Below, in pieces: positions 15,638-23,872 of a DNA stretch of 43,835 bases. Numbering within the stretch: position 1 is the stretch's first letter; every line of letters starts with the position of its first letter. Position numbers and translations under genes: made by a program. This DNA is from Pseudomonadota bacterium. GTDB taxonomy: Bacteria > Chloroflexota > UBA6077 > JAJPHF01. The stretch lies in NCBI GenBank assembly GCA_021325365.1, contig JAJPHF010000024.1, positions 1 through 43,835 of the forward strand, given 5' to 3'. The notes under the pieces are model-generated. The model did not search any database and had not been told where the DNA came from. It saw only the letters and a program-made list of their open reading frames with translations.

Positions 15638-16063
15638 TCAGCGGAAGAAGGCGAAGCGCTGGCGCAGGTAGGCGGGTTGGCCGATGACGACCTCGTCGCC
15701 GGGCCGTACCCACAGGTGCGCCACGCCGACCGCGGCCAGCGCGCCGTTGTGGACGATCTCCAATGGCCCGTCGAGGGGGCCGACGGCGACGAGCAACGGC
15801 TCGCCGGCCAGCGCCGGGTCGCGCCAGGCGCGGGTCGCCAGGCGACAGGCGAGGCCGTGCGCGGCGAGCGCGTCGAGGAGCGGCGCACCAGCCGCGGGCA
15901 GCGCGCAGTCCTGGCGAGCCGCGTTCAGCCAGAGGGTGAAGGCCGGGCAGCCACGAGACCCGCCCCCACCGGACGCTGGCCGCGCGCGTTGTGCGCGGTC
16001 GTGCGCGGCCAGAGGCCGTGACGCGCGGCTGGCGGCTGTAGCGGCGCGATCTTCGGGGAGCAC
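15638..16063 (-). CDS. Hypothetical protein upstream of thioesterase
   Basis: About 141 aa if it begins at GTG 16063; the start is uncertain because no good ribosome site is seen, and the first ~40 residues are Ala/Arg-rich. The C-terminal half looks like a folded domain: LLDALAAHGLACRL, EPLLVAVGPLDGPLEIVHNGA, VGVAHLWVRPGDEVVIGQPAYLRQRF. I do not recognise the family. It ends 20 bp before the thioesterase start and begins ~85 bp after the FAD oxidoreductase tail, so all three may be cotranscribed. Confidence 0.5.
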   Translation of the reverse strand: MLPEDRAATAASRASRPLAAHDRAQRARPASGGGGSRGCPAFTLWLNAARQDCALPAAGAPLLDALAAHGLACRLATRAWRDPALAGEPLLVAVGPLDGPLEIVHNGALAAVGVAHLWVRPGDEVVIGQPAYLRQRFAFFR

Positions 16064-16148
16064 GGACGTGGGCGCGGCGGCCGGGCCGGCGCCCACTGGC
16101 GCCGGCCCGGCCGCTGGGCGACTGGCCCCCGGCAGGCGCACGCGCTCG

Positions 16149-16331
16149 CTACTCGGCAGGGGTCGTGGCCTCGGCGGGCACCACGGGCGTGGTCGTGACC
16201 GCGCCGACGGCGACGGGCTCGTCGATGGGCCGGCGGGCGTCGAGGTGCGCTGGCTCACGGTAGCCGGCCTCGTGCGCCGCCCAGGCGCCGGCCACGCGGC
16301 CGCTGAACAGCGACGCGCCGATCATGATGCC
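16149..16331 (-). pseudogene. Displaced C-terminal tail of the FAD oxidoreductase (other frame)
   Basis: Continues the flavoprotein in the -1 related frame: IMIGASLFSGRVAGAWAAHE is the usual C-terminal FAD-binding end of fumarate-reductase-like proteins, followed by a ~35-residue low-complexity tail to TAG at 16149. Adding one G in the run at 16329-16331 joins it in frame to KYALE of the upstream part, giving about 523 aa. This is either a real single-base deletion or a sequencing/assembly error. Confidence 0.75.
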
Positions 16332-17719
16332 TCGAGTGCGTACTTGCCTGCGATGTGGCCGCCGGCCATGCCGCACAGCTCGCCCGCGGCGTAGAGGCCC
16401 GGGATGACCGAGCCGTCCGGCCGCAGGACGCGGCACTGAAGGTCGGTCTTCACGCCGCCCAGGTTCTTGCGCGCCAGCGGCAGGAACTGGATCGCGTAGA
16501 GCGGCGCCTGGTCGAGCGGGCGCGTGCCCTTGAGCGGGCGGCCGGTCAGCGGGTCGGCCTCGGCACCGGAGGCGACGAGGGCGTTCCAGTCGCGCAGGGT
16601 CTTGGCGAAGCCGGCCACGTCGAGGCCGGTGTTCGCCGCCAGCTCCTCGGGCGTGTTGCCCTCGTGGATGTACGGCGAGTCGCGCAGCAGCTCGTCCATC
16701 TTGTCGAAGAACTTGGTGTTGCCGCGGCGATAGTACGGGTCGGCGATCTCCAGCCCCTCGAACATGCCGCGGTCGATGATCGCCCAGCACGTGGGCGGCT
16801 TCTGGCGCAGGATGGCGGGCGTGGCCGAGCCGGCGCCGGTGAGGCGCTCGTTGTGGAAGCGCTTGCCCTCGCGCGTCACCCAGATGCAGTTCTCCAGGCC
16901 GCGAATGACGATGCCGCGGCGCCCGGTGGGGTCTTTGTAGTCGGGCGTGGCGTAAGCGTAGCACCACATGTTTTCCATGTGGGTGAGCATGCCGCCGTGG
17001 CGCTCGACGATACGGTGGCCCTTGCCTTGGGCGCCAACGCCGCCGCCGACCATCACCCGCTCGACGTCGCGGAGCTGTGGGCCGTACTCCAGCACCATGT
17101 CGAGGTTGCCCATGAAGCCGCCGGTACCCATGACGACGGCCTTGCCGCGGAACTCGTGGAGCTGGCCGTCCTGGTCGCGCGCCAGCACGCCGACCACGCG
17201 GTCGCCGTCGAGGATGAGGTCCTCGGCGGTCATGTTGAAGTGCCAGCAGTCGGCCAGGCCGCGCTCCTGCAGCCGCGCCCAGAGCGCCTCCATGATGCCG
17301 CGGCCGCTGTTGTCGGGCTGGTGCCAGCGCGGGACCGAGTTGTGCTCCTGGTGCTTGATGTCCACGAACCTCACGCCGTTGGCGACCAGCCAGTCGTGGA
17401 GGTCGCGGGCCGTGTGCTCCAGGTAGAACCTCGCCCAGTCGGCGTCGGCCTGGTCGCCGTTGGCGGACAGGATGTCGCGCAGGGCCAGCTCCGGGGAGTC
17501 GTCGATGCCGCGCGCGCGCTGGAACGACGAGCCGGCGATGCAGCAGCCGCCGCCGCTGACGATGGCGGTGCCGCCGAACTCGGGCAGCTGGTCGAGCGCG
17601 ACGAACGACGCGCCGGCGGCGTGGGCCTCCAGCGCGGCGGTGGCGCCCACCGCGCCCGCGCCGACGATCACGATGTCCGCTCGGTGTACCGGTCGCTCGC
17701 GCGTCGTCTCGTCCGCCAC
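16322..17719 (-). CDS. FAD-dependent oxidoreductase, fumarate-reductase-flavoprotein-like (frameshifted near 3' end)
   Basis: 465 aa as read, from GTG 17719 with GAGGAGG upstream. The N-terminal ADIVIVGAGAVGATAALEAHAAGA is the Rossmann FAD site, then EFGGTAIVSGGG, VVMGTGGF, and near the C terminus LYAAGELCGMAGGHIAGKYALE. This is the FAD_binding_2 family (fumarate reductase, 3-ketosteroid dehydrogenase, tricarballylate dehydrogenase types); the substrate is unknown. The frame stops (TGA 16322) just after KYALEAS, while the expected continuation GIMIGASLFSGRVAGAW lies in another frame. The protein as encoded lacks the last flavin-contacting segment. The gene lies on the same strand as the permease gene upstream, 210 bp apart. 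Confidence 0.85.
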   Translation of the reverse strand: MADETTRERPVHRADIVIVGAGAVGATAALEAHAAGASFVALDQLPEFGGTAIVSGGGCCIAGSSFQRARGIDDSPELALRDILSANGDQADADWARFYLEHTARDLHDWLVANGVRFVDIKHQEHNSVPRWHQPDNSGRGIMEALWARLQERGLADCWHFNMTAEDLILDGDRVVGVLARDQDGQLHEFRGKAVVMGTGGFMGNLDMVLEYGPQLRDVERVMVGGGVGAQGKGHRIVERHGGMLTHMENMWCYAYATPDYKDPTGRRGIVIRGLENCIWVTREGKRFHNERLTGAGSATPAILRQKPPTCWAIIDRGMFEGLEIADPYYRRGNTKFFDKMDELLRDSPYIHEGNTPEELAANTGLDVAGFAKTLRDWNALVASGAEADPLTGRPLKGTRPLDQAPLYAIQFLPLARKNLGGVKTDLQCRVLRPDGSVIPGLYAAGELCGMAGGHIAGKYALEAS

Positions 17720-17929
17720 AGTGCGCCTCCTCGTTCGTCGGCCCGCCGCTCGGTCGGGCGCGGAATGGCCTAAGGATAGCACAAGCCGTTATGGATAGCC
17801 CGCGGCCGTGATGGGCGCCAGGCGGACCGCAGCCGTCGGATGGCACGACACCCGCGCTTGCGAAACGCTGGCTGCTCAGCTTCCGCGCTAACGCCTGTAG
17901 GACGCGGGGGCGAGGAGGGCGATTTCGCT

Positions 17930-19543
17930 TCAGGACTCGACGGCGGCGAGGCGCCTGGCGGCGGTGGCCAGCGTCTCGCGGTGGAGGAACCAGGTAAGGA
18001 GGCCGGCGAGGCCAATGCCGGCCAGCAGGGTGATGAGCCGCGCCGGCCCCGGCGGGGCAATGGGATACAGGGTAATCAGCACGACGCCGAATACGCCGTA
18101 TAGCCCGAGGCAGGGGAATGCCAGCAGCCACGCGGCGAGGCTCACTTGCTGGCTGGCGGTCTTCCACTCCAGGCGCGGGAAGCGGAACGCCAGGTTGACG
18201 AGCAGAGCGGCGCAGCCCCAGCCGAGCAGGGCGACGGCGAGCACGGCCACCGCCAGAGCCGTTGCGTCCAACCGCGTCACGAAGCCCGCGAACAGGACGA
18301 ACGGCTCGCCAACTACAAGATAGGGCAGATAGGCGAAGGCGATCTTGCCCAGGGCGACATCGGCGCCCGATACGGGCGCGCTCTGAAGCTGCCAGAGCCC
18401 GGAGCCCTCGCGGCTAATAGCACTGAGCCCCGGATGGAGCGCCACCAGAGTGGCGATCGACAGCGCGGCCACCGCGTTGCTCCCGAGCCCTTCGAAGGCC
18501 CCGCCACCACGGAGCGCCGCCCAAAGCCAGGAGCCGCCAAACAGCAGACTGGTTACGAGTGGCTGGAGGTTGGCAGTATCGCGCAGGTAGGCGCGTAGCT
18601 CCTTACGGAGGATGACAAGGGCGACGGGCCGCGGCCGGGCTTCTCGGCCCGAGGCGGTATGGACGCCAATGGGGCGGGCTGCCGGGCGCCGGTGGCCGCC
18701 ATGCAGTGCCGCCATCTCGGCGATTCCGCTGGCAACCTGCTGCTCCGCAAGCAGCACACCGCCTGCGAACACGACGAGCGAGAGGACTGCAACCGCCAAG
18801 CTGGCTGGGAGCGCGTTGACCCATTGCCCCTCGCCAACTGCTACCAGCGCTTGCCCGGCCCAGGTGGAGGGCAGCACGGGGCTATTGATGACGCCGACCA
18901 GGGACAGGGTTTCGCCGCTCAGACGGGGCAGCACTTGCGTCAGGGCGACAGCGGCCACCCCGAGCAGAATGTTCGTCAGGTTCACGAAGTCCCGCGCGAA
19001 TCCGGCGGGCGCAAGGCGGACCAGCAGGAGGGCGAGGATGGCGCCCAGGCCAGTGGGCAAGCAAGTTATCAGCCCCAGCAAGAGGGGCAGGGCAACGAAG
19101 TAGGCCAAGCTATAGCCCAAGGCGAGGCCGTAGCCGGTCAGCAGCGCGGCCAGAATGGCTGTGAGGATGAGCTGTGCCGCCAGGCTGTGCAGCAGCCGGG
19201 CGAGGAACACGGCGCGAAGCGGCGCGGGCGTTACCAGCACTGGCTCGAGGTCCGATGCGAGGAAGATAGATTGGAGCGCAGCTGTCGTCCCGCTGAGGAG
19301 CGTGGTGAACAGGAGCAGCGAGATGAGGCCGCCGGGGACTCGTGGCACCAGCTCCGCGACCGGCGAGTGGATAGCGAACTCGGTCATCCCATGTGCCAGC
19401 CACACCAGGAAAATGGCGCCGATCGGCAGGCCTAGCAGAAGAGCGACCAGGGCACAGCCGAGTGCTTGGTTCTTGCGGAGGCCATTCCGAAGCTGCACCC
19501 AGTCAGCTTTCGCGAATACGCCGAGATAGTAGAGCAGCTCCAT
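17930..19543 (-). CDS. ABC-2-type exporter permease
   Basis: 537 aa, integral membrane protein with roughly ten or more hydrophobic segments (for example LVALLLGLPIGAIFLVWLA, LISLLLFTTLLSGTTA, LITCLPTGLGAILALLLV, LTWFLHRETL near the end). The layout, with a long central cytoplasmic loop around residues 285-320 (HGGHRRPAARPIG), resembles large bacterial ABC-2/ABC-export permeases. It starts 20 bp after the ATPase gene stop, so the two form one transporter. The transported substrate is not evident. ATG 19543 begins MELLYYLGVFAKADW. Confidence 0.85.
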   Translation of the reverse strand: MELLYYLGVFAKADWVQLRNGLRKNQALGCALVALLLGLPIGAIFLVWLAHGMTEFAIHSPVAELVPRVPGGLISLLLFTTLLSGTTAALQSIFLASDLEPVLVTPAPLRAVFLARLLHSLAAQLILTAILAALLTGYGLALGYSLAYFVALPLLLGLITCLPTGLGAILALLLVRLAPAGFARDFVNLTNILLGVAAVALTQVLPRLSGETLSLVGVINSPVLPSTWAGQALVAVGEGQWVNALPASLAVAVLSLVVFAGGVLLAEQQVASGIAEMAALHGGHRRPAARPIGVHTASGREARPRPVALVILRKELRAYLRDTANLQPLVTSLLFGGSWLWAALRGGGAFEGLGSNAVAALSIATLVALHPGLSAISREGSGLWQLQSAPVSGADVALGKIAFAYLPYLVVGEPFVLFAGFVTRLDATALAVAVLAVALLGWGCAALLVNLAFRFPRLEWKTASQQVSLAAWLLAFPCLGLYGVFGVVLITLYPIAPPGPARLITLLAGIGLAGLLTWFLHRETLATAARRLAAVES

Positions 19544-19563
19544 AGATTACCCGGGCAACGTGT

Positions 19564-20328
19564 TTAGCCAAGCGCGGCGGCGATCGCCGCGTCTTCGTGA
19601 CCGCCGGTCAGGCCAAGGAACAGGTCCTCCAGCGACGTGGTAGCGCCGCGGCGCAGCTCGTCCATGGTCCCGCTAGCGACCACCCGGCCGCGGTCGACGA
19701 TAGCGATGCGATCACACATGCGCTCGGCGATCTCCATGATGTGAGTCGTAAGAAACACCGCCGCGCCGCGCGCCGCCATCTCACGGAGAATGTCCTTGAC
19801 CAGTCGGGCGCCATGCGGGTCGAGACCGACCGTGGGCTCGTCGAGGAACAACACCTTCGGTTGGTGCAGAAGTGCGCCGGCGATCGTCGTCTTCTGGCGC
19901 ATACCGTGCGAGTAGCCGTCGACCAGATCGTCGGCCTGGTCAGCAAGGTCGAAGACACGGAGCCACTCTTCGGCGCGGCGCCTCGCTTCGGCTGGCGGCA
20001 CTCGATAGAGACCGCCCACGTAATCCAGATACTCGCGGGCGCTCATCCGGGCTGGCAGGGCCGGCTCGGCTGGCACGTAGCCGAGCAGGCGCTTGGCGGG
20101 CCGCGGCTCGCGCTGGATGTCGAACCCGCCGATACGGGCGTGGCCGGCGGTGGGGCGCAGGACGCCGATGAGCATCTTGATGGTGGTCGTCTTCCCGGCG
20201 CCGTTCGGGCCGAGGAAGCCGAACAGCTCGCCGGGATACACTTGCAAGCTGATGCCGTTCACGGCTTGTTTCTGTCCGAAGGAGCGATGCAGATCGATCG
20301 CTTCGATCAGCGGGGCAGCACGCGCCAT
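19564..20328 (-). CDS. ABC transporter ATP-binding protein
   Basis: 254 aa, single NBD of the DrrA/CcmA type. Walker A is FLGPNGAGKTTTIKML, the signature is the variant YSHGMRQK, Walker B is VLFLDEPTVGLDP, and the switch His lies in FLTTHIMEIAER. It powers the ABC-2 permease encoded 20 bp downstream. It begins 2 bp after the stop of the ornithine cyclodeaminase-like gene, so the three genes form an operon. DrrA-type signature variation is common and does not imply inactivity. Confidence 0.93.
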   Translation of the reverse strand: MARAAPLIEAIDLHRSFGQKQAVNGISLQVYPGELFGFLGPNGAGKTTTIKMLIGVLRPTAGHARIGGFDIQREPRPAKRLLGYVPAEPALPARMSAREYLDYVGGLYRVPPAEARRRAEEWLRVFDLADQADDLVDGYSHGMRQKTTIAGALLHQPKVLFLDEPTVGLDPHGARLVKDILREMAARGAAVFLTTHIMEIAERMCDRIAIVDRGRVVASGTMDELRRGATTSLEDLFLGLTGGHEDAAIAAALG

Positions 20329-20330
20329 GC

Positions 20331-21422
20331 TCAGGGCTCGGTTGGGCGTTGGGCGCGGGAGGCCCAGAGGCCCAATGGCAGCTTGAAGCCGAGGCCGCGC
20401 TCGCGGGCGCGGGCGTAGACGCGGGCGGCTATCGCGACGTCGGCGACGCCCTGGCCGGCGTTGTTCTTGTAAAGGGTAAGCTGCGTGGGGCTGGTGCGGC
20501 CGGGCGCGCGGCCCGCGAGGACGTCGCCTAGTTCGAGGAGCCGGTCGTCGCGGATGACGCCTTGCTGGATCGGGTCGTAGAGGTCGCCCTGCTGGTCCTG
20601 GAAGACCTGGGCGCGCGAGGCGGCCACGATGGCGTCCATGCGCCGCAGGGTAGTGTCGTCGATCTCGCGGCGCTTGCGGGGCGCAAACCCGCCCTGCACG
20701 AGGCCCACGTTGCTGCCGACGATGCTGGTAACGTGCTGGCCGGGCTCCAGCCAGGCGCCATCGAAGACGGGTACGCTGGCGTTGGTGGCGGCCAGCACCA
20801 CGTCGACGCCGCGCACCACGTCCTCTGGCCGATCGACCGGCACTACCTCCGTGTGCAGCGCGTCGGTCATCTCCTCGGCGAAGCGGCGGCGCTCGGCGGC
20901 GTCGCGGCGGTAGACCTTGATCTGCGTCAGGGGCCAGAGGGCCGCGAGCGCGAGGAGATGGTAGCGGGACTGGCTGCCCGCGCCGAACAGGCCGACGGAG
21001 CGCGTGTCGGGGCGGGCGAGGAGCTTGGTGCCCACGGCGCTCGTCGTGGCGGTGCGCAGGCCGGTCATGACCATGGTGTCGGGCATCTCGGCGGGCGTCA
21101 GCTCACCGAGGATGACGCAGGCGAGCGCGCCGCTCTGGCCGTCGAACAGCACGTAGGCCGGGTCGGCGATGGCGTCGTAGACTTGCTCCTCGGCCATCGG
21201 GTGGACCAGCTCGCAGTGGGTGAACAGGCCCGTCATGCCCAGCGTCGGCGTACCGCCCTGGTGCACGCTCACGCGCACGCCGGACGGCACGTGGATGCGG
21301 CGGCGCGGCGCGTTGACGCCGGGATAGGCGGCCCAGTCGCGGAACGCCGTCTCGGTGGCGGCGATGGCCTCCGCCATCGTGATGAGGCCGCGCGTGTCCT
21401 CCGGCCGCAGGATGAGCACCAT
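20331..21422 (-). CDS. Ornithine cyclodeaminase / mu-crystallin family protein
   Basis: 363 aa, slightly longer than the usual ~320-330. The NAD-binding site is SVGLFGAGSQSRYHLLAL, preceded by GTKLLARPDT and followed by VDVVLAATNASVPVFDG and HVTSIVGSNVG; a late KNNAGQGVADVAIAARV is also typical. The family includes ornithine cyclodeaminase (ornithine to proline), alanine dehydrogenase and imine reductases, so the reaction is not fixed by sequence alone. With proline and polyamine genes in the window an ornithine link is attractive but unproven. It is the first gene of an operon with an ABC exporter and has a 935-bp non-coding region upstream. Confidence 0.9.
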   Translation of the reverse strand: MVLILRPEDTRGLITMAEAIAATETAFRDWAAYPGVNAPRRRIHVPSGVRVSVHQGGTPTLGMTGLFTHCELVHPMAEEQVYDAIADPAYVLFDGQSGALACVILGELTPAEMPDTMVMTGLRTATTSAVGTKLLARPDTRSVGLFGAGSQSRYHLLALAALWPLTQIKVYRRDAAERRRFAEEMTDALHTEVVPVDRPEDVVRGVDVVLAATNASVPVFDGAWLEPGQHVTSIVGSNVGLVQGGFAPRKRREIDDTTLRRMDAIVAASRAQVFQDQQGDLYDPIQQGVIRDDRLLELGDVLAGRAPGRTSPTQLTLYKNNAGQGVADVAIAARVYARARERGLGFKLPLGLWASRAQRPTEP

Positions 21423-21683
21423 GCGCCCGCTCCTCTCGGCGCCCGCGCGCCCCTCGGCACGAGCGCTGCTACCCCTCGATGGTTTACGCGCGGCCCGGCG
21501 GCGCGCTCGGGCCGGCCGAGCACGGGAGTGGCCGGCCGGCGATGGGGAGCCGCCCGAACCGGTCGCGGGCGATCCGCGGCGCCGCTCGCTTGCGCCGGCG
21601 CGCGGCCGTCGCCGGGATTGTGGGGAGGACGCGCGGCGGCGTCAAGCCGGGCGCGGGGAAGGCGGGTGGTTTGGGGCGGCGTA

Positions 21684-21692
21684 TGCTATACT
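21684..21692 (+). promoter_or_regulatory. Extended -10 promoter for the speH leader
   Basis: TGCTATACT is a perfect extended -10 (TGN followed by TATACT) in an otherwise GC-rich stretch. No -35 match is evident, which is usual for extended -10 promoters. Transcription would start near 21699, giving an untranslated leader of about 660 nt. Confidence 0.55.
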
Positions 21693-21699
21693 CCTTTCT

Positions 21700-22357
21700 G
21701 CGTCCCGGGGGCCCATGCTCCCGTGGGGGCTGCCGACAGCAGCCGCTTACGGGCGGCCATAGAGGCGCGCACAGCACCATTTTCTGGGGTTGGCTACACA
21801 CCCCGCAGCGTGCGATCCACGCTGCGCCGCGCTCAGGCGCGGGGCCACCTGGGGGTGGTGCTTTGTCGTGGGGACCAACGATGACGTACAGCCCTGCCTG
21901 TCCCTGGCACCACGCCGGAGCCATCCGGCGTAGGGCGTTGGCGGATTCGCCCCCAGGTGTTGAGCTTGCGCGCGCGCTCGCGTGCGCACCGGGGAGGACT
22001 GGCAGTGCACTGGCGGACCCCTGAGGACGGAGCGAGGCGGCTTTCCCCCCGCGGGCTAACGCCGCCCCCCGTCGCTGCTGACTCGTCCCCAATCGTAGGC
22101 GGCCCCGATCTCATCCGGCCTCTGGCCGTGGTTGCGCGTGTCCCGACTCGCCACGCGGCGCGTCGCGGGGCAGCGCGCGCTTGGACGATGCGCCCGGCGC
22201 TCTCCCGAGGGCCAGGCGCGCGCACGGTGCTCCGGTTCCCGCCACCGTTAGGTGCGGCGCGGGAGCGGGCACCGAAGGGGGTGATAGTCCCGTCGGCGAC
22301 CGGGCACGGCGCCGGCTGCCGCCCACCGGCGGCGATTCACGGGTGGAGGTGAACGCG
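21700..22357 (+). ncRNA. Candidate structured leader RNA upstream of AdoMet decarboxylase
   Basis: Strong short-loop hairpins include GGCTGC-CGA-GCAGCC-type pairing near 21728-21745, GCAGCGTG/CACGCTGC near 21807-21827, CCGCGC/GCGCGG near 21828-21845, CCACC/GGTGG near 21846-21860, and ACGCCGG/CCGGCGT near 21913-21932 nested inside GCCCT/AGGGC. No known riboswitch, T-box, RNase P, tmRNA, 6S or SRP signature was recognised. GC richness makes hairpins likely by chance, so this is a candidate only. Confidence 0.35.
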
Positions 22358-22747
22358 GTGCGAAGCGTTGGACGGCACCTGGTGCTCGAGCTGTGGGGCT
22401 GCAGGAACCTGAACTCGCCCGACGCGGTCGAGCAGGCCCTGCGCGAGGTAGTCGCGGCGTGCGACGTGACCCTTCTCGACCTGCGGGTGTACCCGTTCGA
22501 GCCGATCGGGGTGACGGGCGTGGCGGTGCTGGCGGAATCGCACGTCAACATCCATACCTGGCCCGAACTCGGCTACGCGGCCATCGACATCTTCACCTGC
22601 GGCGCGCGCAAGGACCCGACGGCGGCACTTCCGGTGCTGCGCGAGTTCTTCGCGCCGGAGCGGATCGAGTCGATGGAGATGACTCGCGGCATCGTCCTCG
22701 ACGAGGGCACGCCGGTCGAGGAGCCGGTAGCGGCAGGGGCTGACTAG
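22358..22747 (+). CDS. speH: S-adenosylmethionine decarboxylase proenzyme (bacterial class 1B type)
   Basis: 129 aa from GTG 22358, which has GGAGGTG seven bases upstream; GTG 22349 overlaps that site and is less likely. It supplies decarboxylated AdoMet, the aminopropyl donor for spermidine. The self-cleavage site is ESHVNIHTWPE with Ser61 as the pyruvoyl precursor; His66 and Cys81 keep the +5 and +20 spacing of the characterised Thermotoga enzyme (Ser63, His68, Cys83). It is convergent with spermidine synthase, from which it is separated by a perfect hairpin and a repeat cluster. The long leader upstream may regulate it. Confidence 0.93.
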   Translation: MRSVGRHLVLELWGCRNLNSPDAVEQALREVVAACDVTLLDLRVYPFEPIGVTGVAVLAESHVNIHTWPELGYAAIDIFTCGARKDPTAALPVLREFFAPERIESMEMTRGIVLDEGTPVEEPVAAGAD

Positions 22748-22748
22748 G

Positions 22749-22785
22749 GCCGCCGGCCCGGGAGCAGGGCTCCCGGGCCGGCGGC
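22749..22785 (+). terminator. Perfect 17-bp hairpin after speH
   Basis: The arms GCCGCCGGCCCGGGAGC and its exact complement flank a 3-base loop, starting 2 bp after the speH stop. No U-tract follows (GGTTGAC), so it may be an RNA-stability or bidirectional termination hairpin rather than a classical intrinsic terminator. Confidence 0.6.
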
Positions 22786-22807
22786 GGTTGACCCGCGGGC
22801 GGGGCGG

Positions 22808-22945
22808 ACCCTCACCCCGGCCCTCTCCCAGGGGGAGAGGGGGAGGGACGGACCTCACCCCGCTGCCCCCCTCTCCTGAGGGAGAGGGGGAGGACGAGGG
22901 AAGGCCTCACCTCGGCCCTCTCCCAGGGGGAGAGGGAGTAGGGGA
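22808..22945. repeat. Three-hairpin GC-rich repeat cluster between speH and speE
   Basis: Three palindromes of the CCCTCTCCCAGGGGGAGAGGG type occur at about 22821-22841, 22866-22890 and 22916-22936, each introduced by (GA)CCTCACC(C/T)CG-like sequence. The first and third are almost identical. They lie between convergent genes. This looks like a sister family of the GACCTA-ended elements. Confidence 0.75.
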
Positions 22946-22966
22946 ACTCTACCGCCGGATTGGGTG

Positions 22967-23872
22967 TTAGACGTCGAGGACGATGGGGGCGGCGTCGGTG
23001 ATGGTGCGGTCCCAGGCGGCCTGGGCCTGGCGCAGCGGGCGCGGCAGGTGGAACAGCGCCTGGTGCGTGATGCCGTCGTAGAAGCGCAGGTCGCCGAGCC
23101 CGGCGGCCGCGAGGCGGGCGTCCACGGCGGCCGGGCCGAGGGTTGCCGCGTCGGTTGTCTGCGAGGCCACCAGGAAACCCCAGCTCTCGCTGAACGAGGG
23201 CACGTGCGCGCGGTACGGCGCGACGTGGGGGAACACCTGGCGCACCGTGTGGACGACGGCCAGGTGGGCGTCCCAGACGCCAATATCCGTGCTCTCGGCC
23301 TGCACGGCGAGGGCGCCGCGAGGGCTCAGGCGGGCGGCCACCAGCTCGTAGAACTCGCGGGTGAACAGGCGGTAGGAGGGGCCGCCGGCCAGCGGGTCGG
23401 TGATGTCCACGATTACGGCGTCGAACTGCTCCTGGCTGTCGGCGAGCGTCTGGCGGGCGTCGGCGTGGAGCAGCGTGAGGCGGGGATCGTCGTAGGCGCC
23501 CTGCTGCCACTGGGGCAGGTAGTCGCGGCAGGCCTGGACGGCGGCGGCGTCGATGTCGACCATGACGACGCGCTCGACGGAGCGATGGCGCAGCACCTCG
23601 CGCAGGGTGGCGCCCTCGCCGCCGCCGGCGATGAACACGGTGCGGGGCGCCTCGGCGAGGATCATGGCCGGGTGGACCAGCGCCTCGTGGTAGATGAACT
23701 CGTCTCGCTCGGCGGACTGGATCTTGTCGTCGAGGAACAGCGCCCGGCCATAGGCGACGGTGTCGACCACGTCGAGCGTCTGGAACTGGGTCTGCTGGTG
23801 GAGGATGACCTGCGTGACCGCCCGGGCGATGTTCTCGCCGCGGCGGTTGGCGAACTCGAACCAGATGGACAT
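22967..23872 (-). CDS. speE: Polyamine aminopropyltransferase (spermidine synthase)
   Basis: 301 aa, family length. It transfers an aminopropyl group from decarboxylated AdoMet to putrescine in the cytosol. Motifs: QFQTLDVVDTVAYGRALFLDD, DEFIYHEALVHPAM, the nucleotide site VFIAGGGEGATLREVL, VDIDAAAVQACRDYL, and VIVDITDPLAGGPSYRLFT. ATG 23872 is preceded by CCAGGAGCC. Convergent with speH and divergent from the ornithine-decarboxylase-type gene, completing a local spermidine route. The acceptor could be another diamine; related enzymes make thermospermine or homospermidine-type products. Confidence 0.94.
   Translation of the reverse strand: MSIWFEFANRRGENIARAVTQVILHQQTQFQTLDVVDTVAYGRALFLDDKIQSAERDEFIYHEALVHPAMILAEAPRTVFIAGGGEGATLREVLRHRSVERVVMVDIDAAAVQACRDYLPQWQQGAYDDPRLTLLHADARQTLADSQEQFDAVIVDITDPLAGGPSYRLFTREFYELVAARLSPRGALAVQAESTDIGVWDAHLAVVHTVRQVFPHVAPYRAHVPSFSESWGFLVASQTTDAATLGPAAVDARLAAAGLGDLRFYDGITHQALFHLPRPLRQAQAAWDRTITDAAPIVLDV

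Larger units (their letters stand above)
21423..22357. other. 935-bp non-coding region between two divergent genes
   Basis: No credible protein-coding frame. The left part (21423-21680) should carry the promoter of the cyclodeaminase-like gene. A good extended -10 box for the plus strand is at 21684-21692. The remaining ~660 bp up to the AdoMet decarboxylase start is rich in strong hairpins and is described separately. Confidence 0.7.

Noticed and set aside
16320..16330. Selenocysteine or programmed frameshift at the TGA in the flavoprotein gene
   Set aside because: Reading through TGA in the same frame gives Arg/Ser/Ala sequence unlike the family, and no slippery heptamer is present; a single lost base explains the data better.
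16355..17773. 472-codon plus-strand open frame opposite the FAD oxidoreductase
   Set aside because: It has no recognisable motif, and the opposite strand carries a clear flavoprotein.
22272..22296. Short likeness to a 23S rRNA segment (GGGGGTGATAGTCCCGT)
   Set aside because: The flanking sequence does not match 23S rRNA in either direction, so this is a chance match of a short GC-rich hairpin.
22805..22945. CRISPR-like array in the speH-speE gap
   Set aside because: The three units are palindromic and irregularly spaced, with no distinct spacers and no cas genes.
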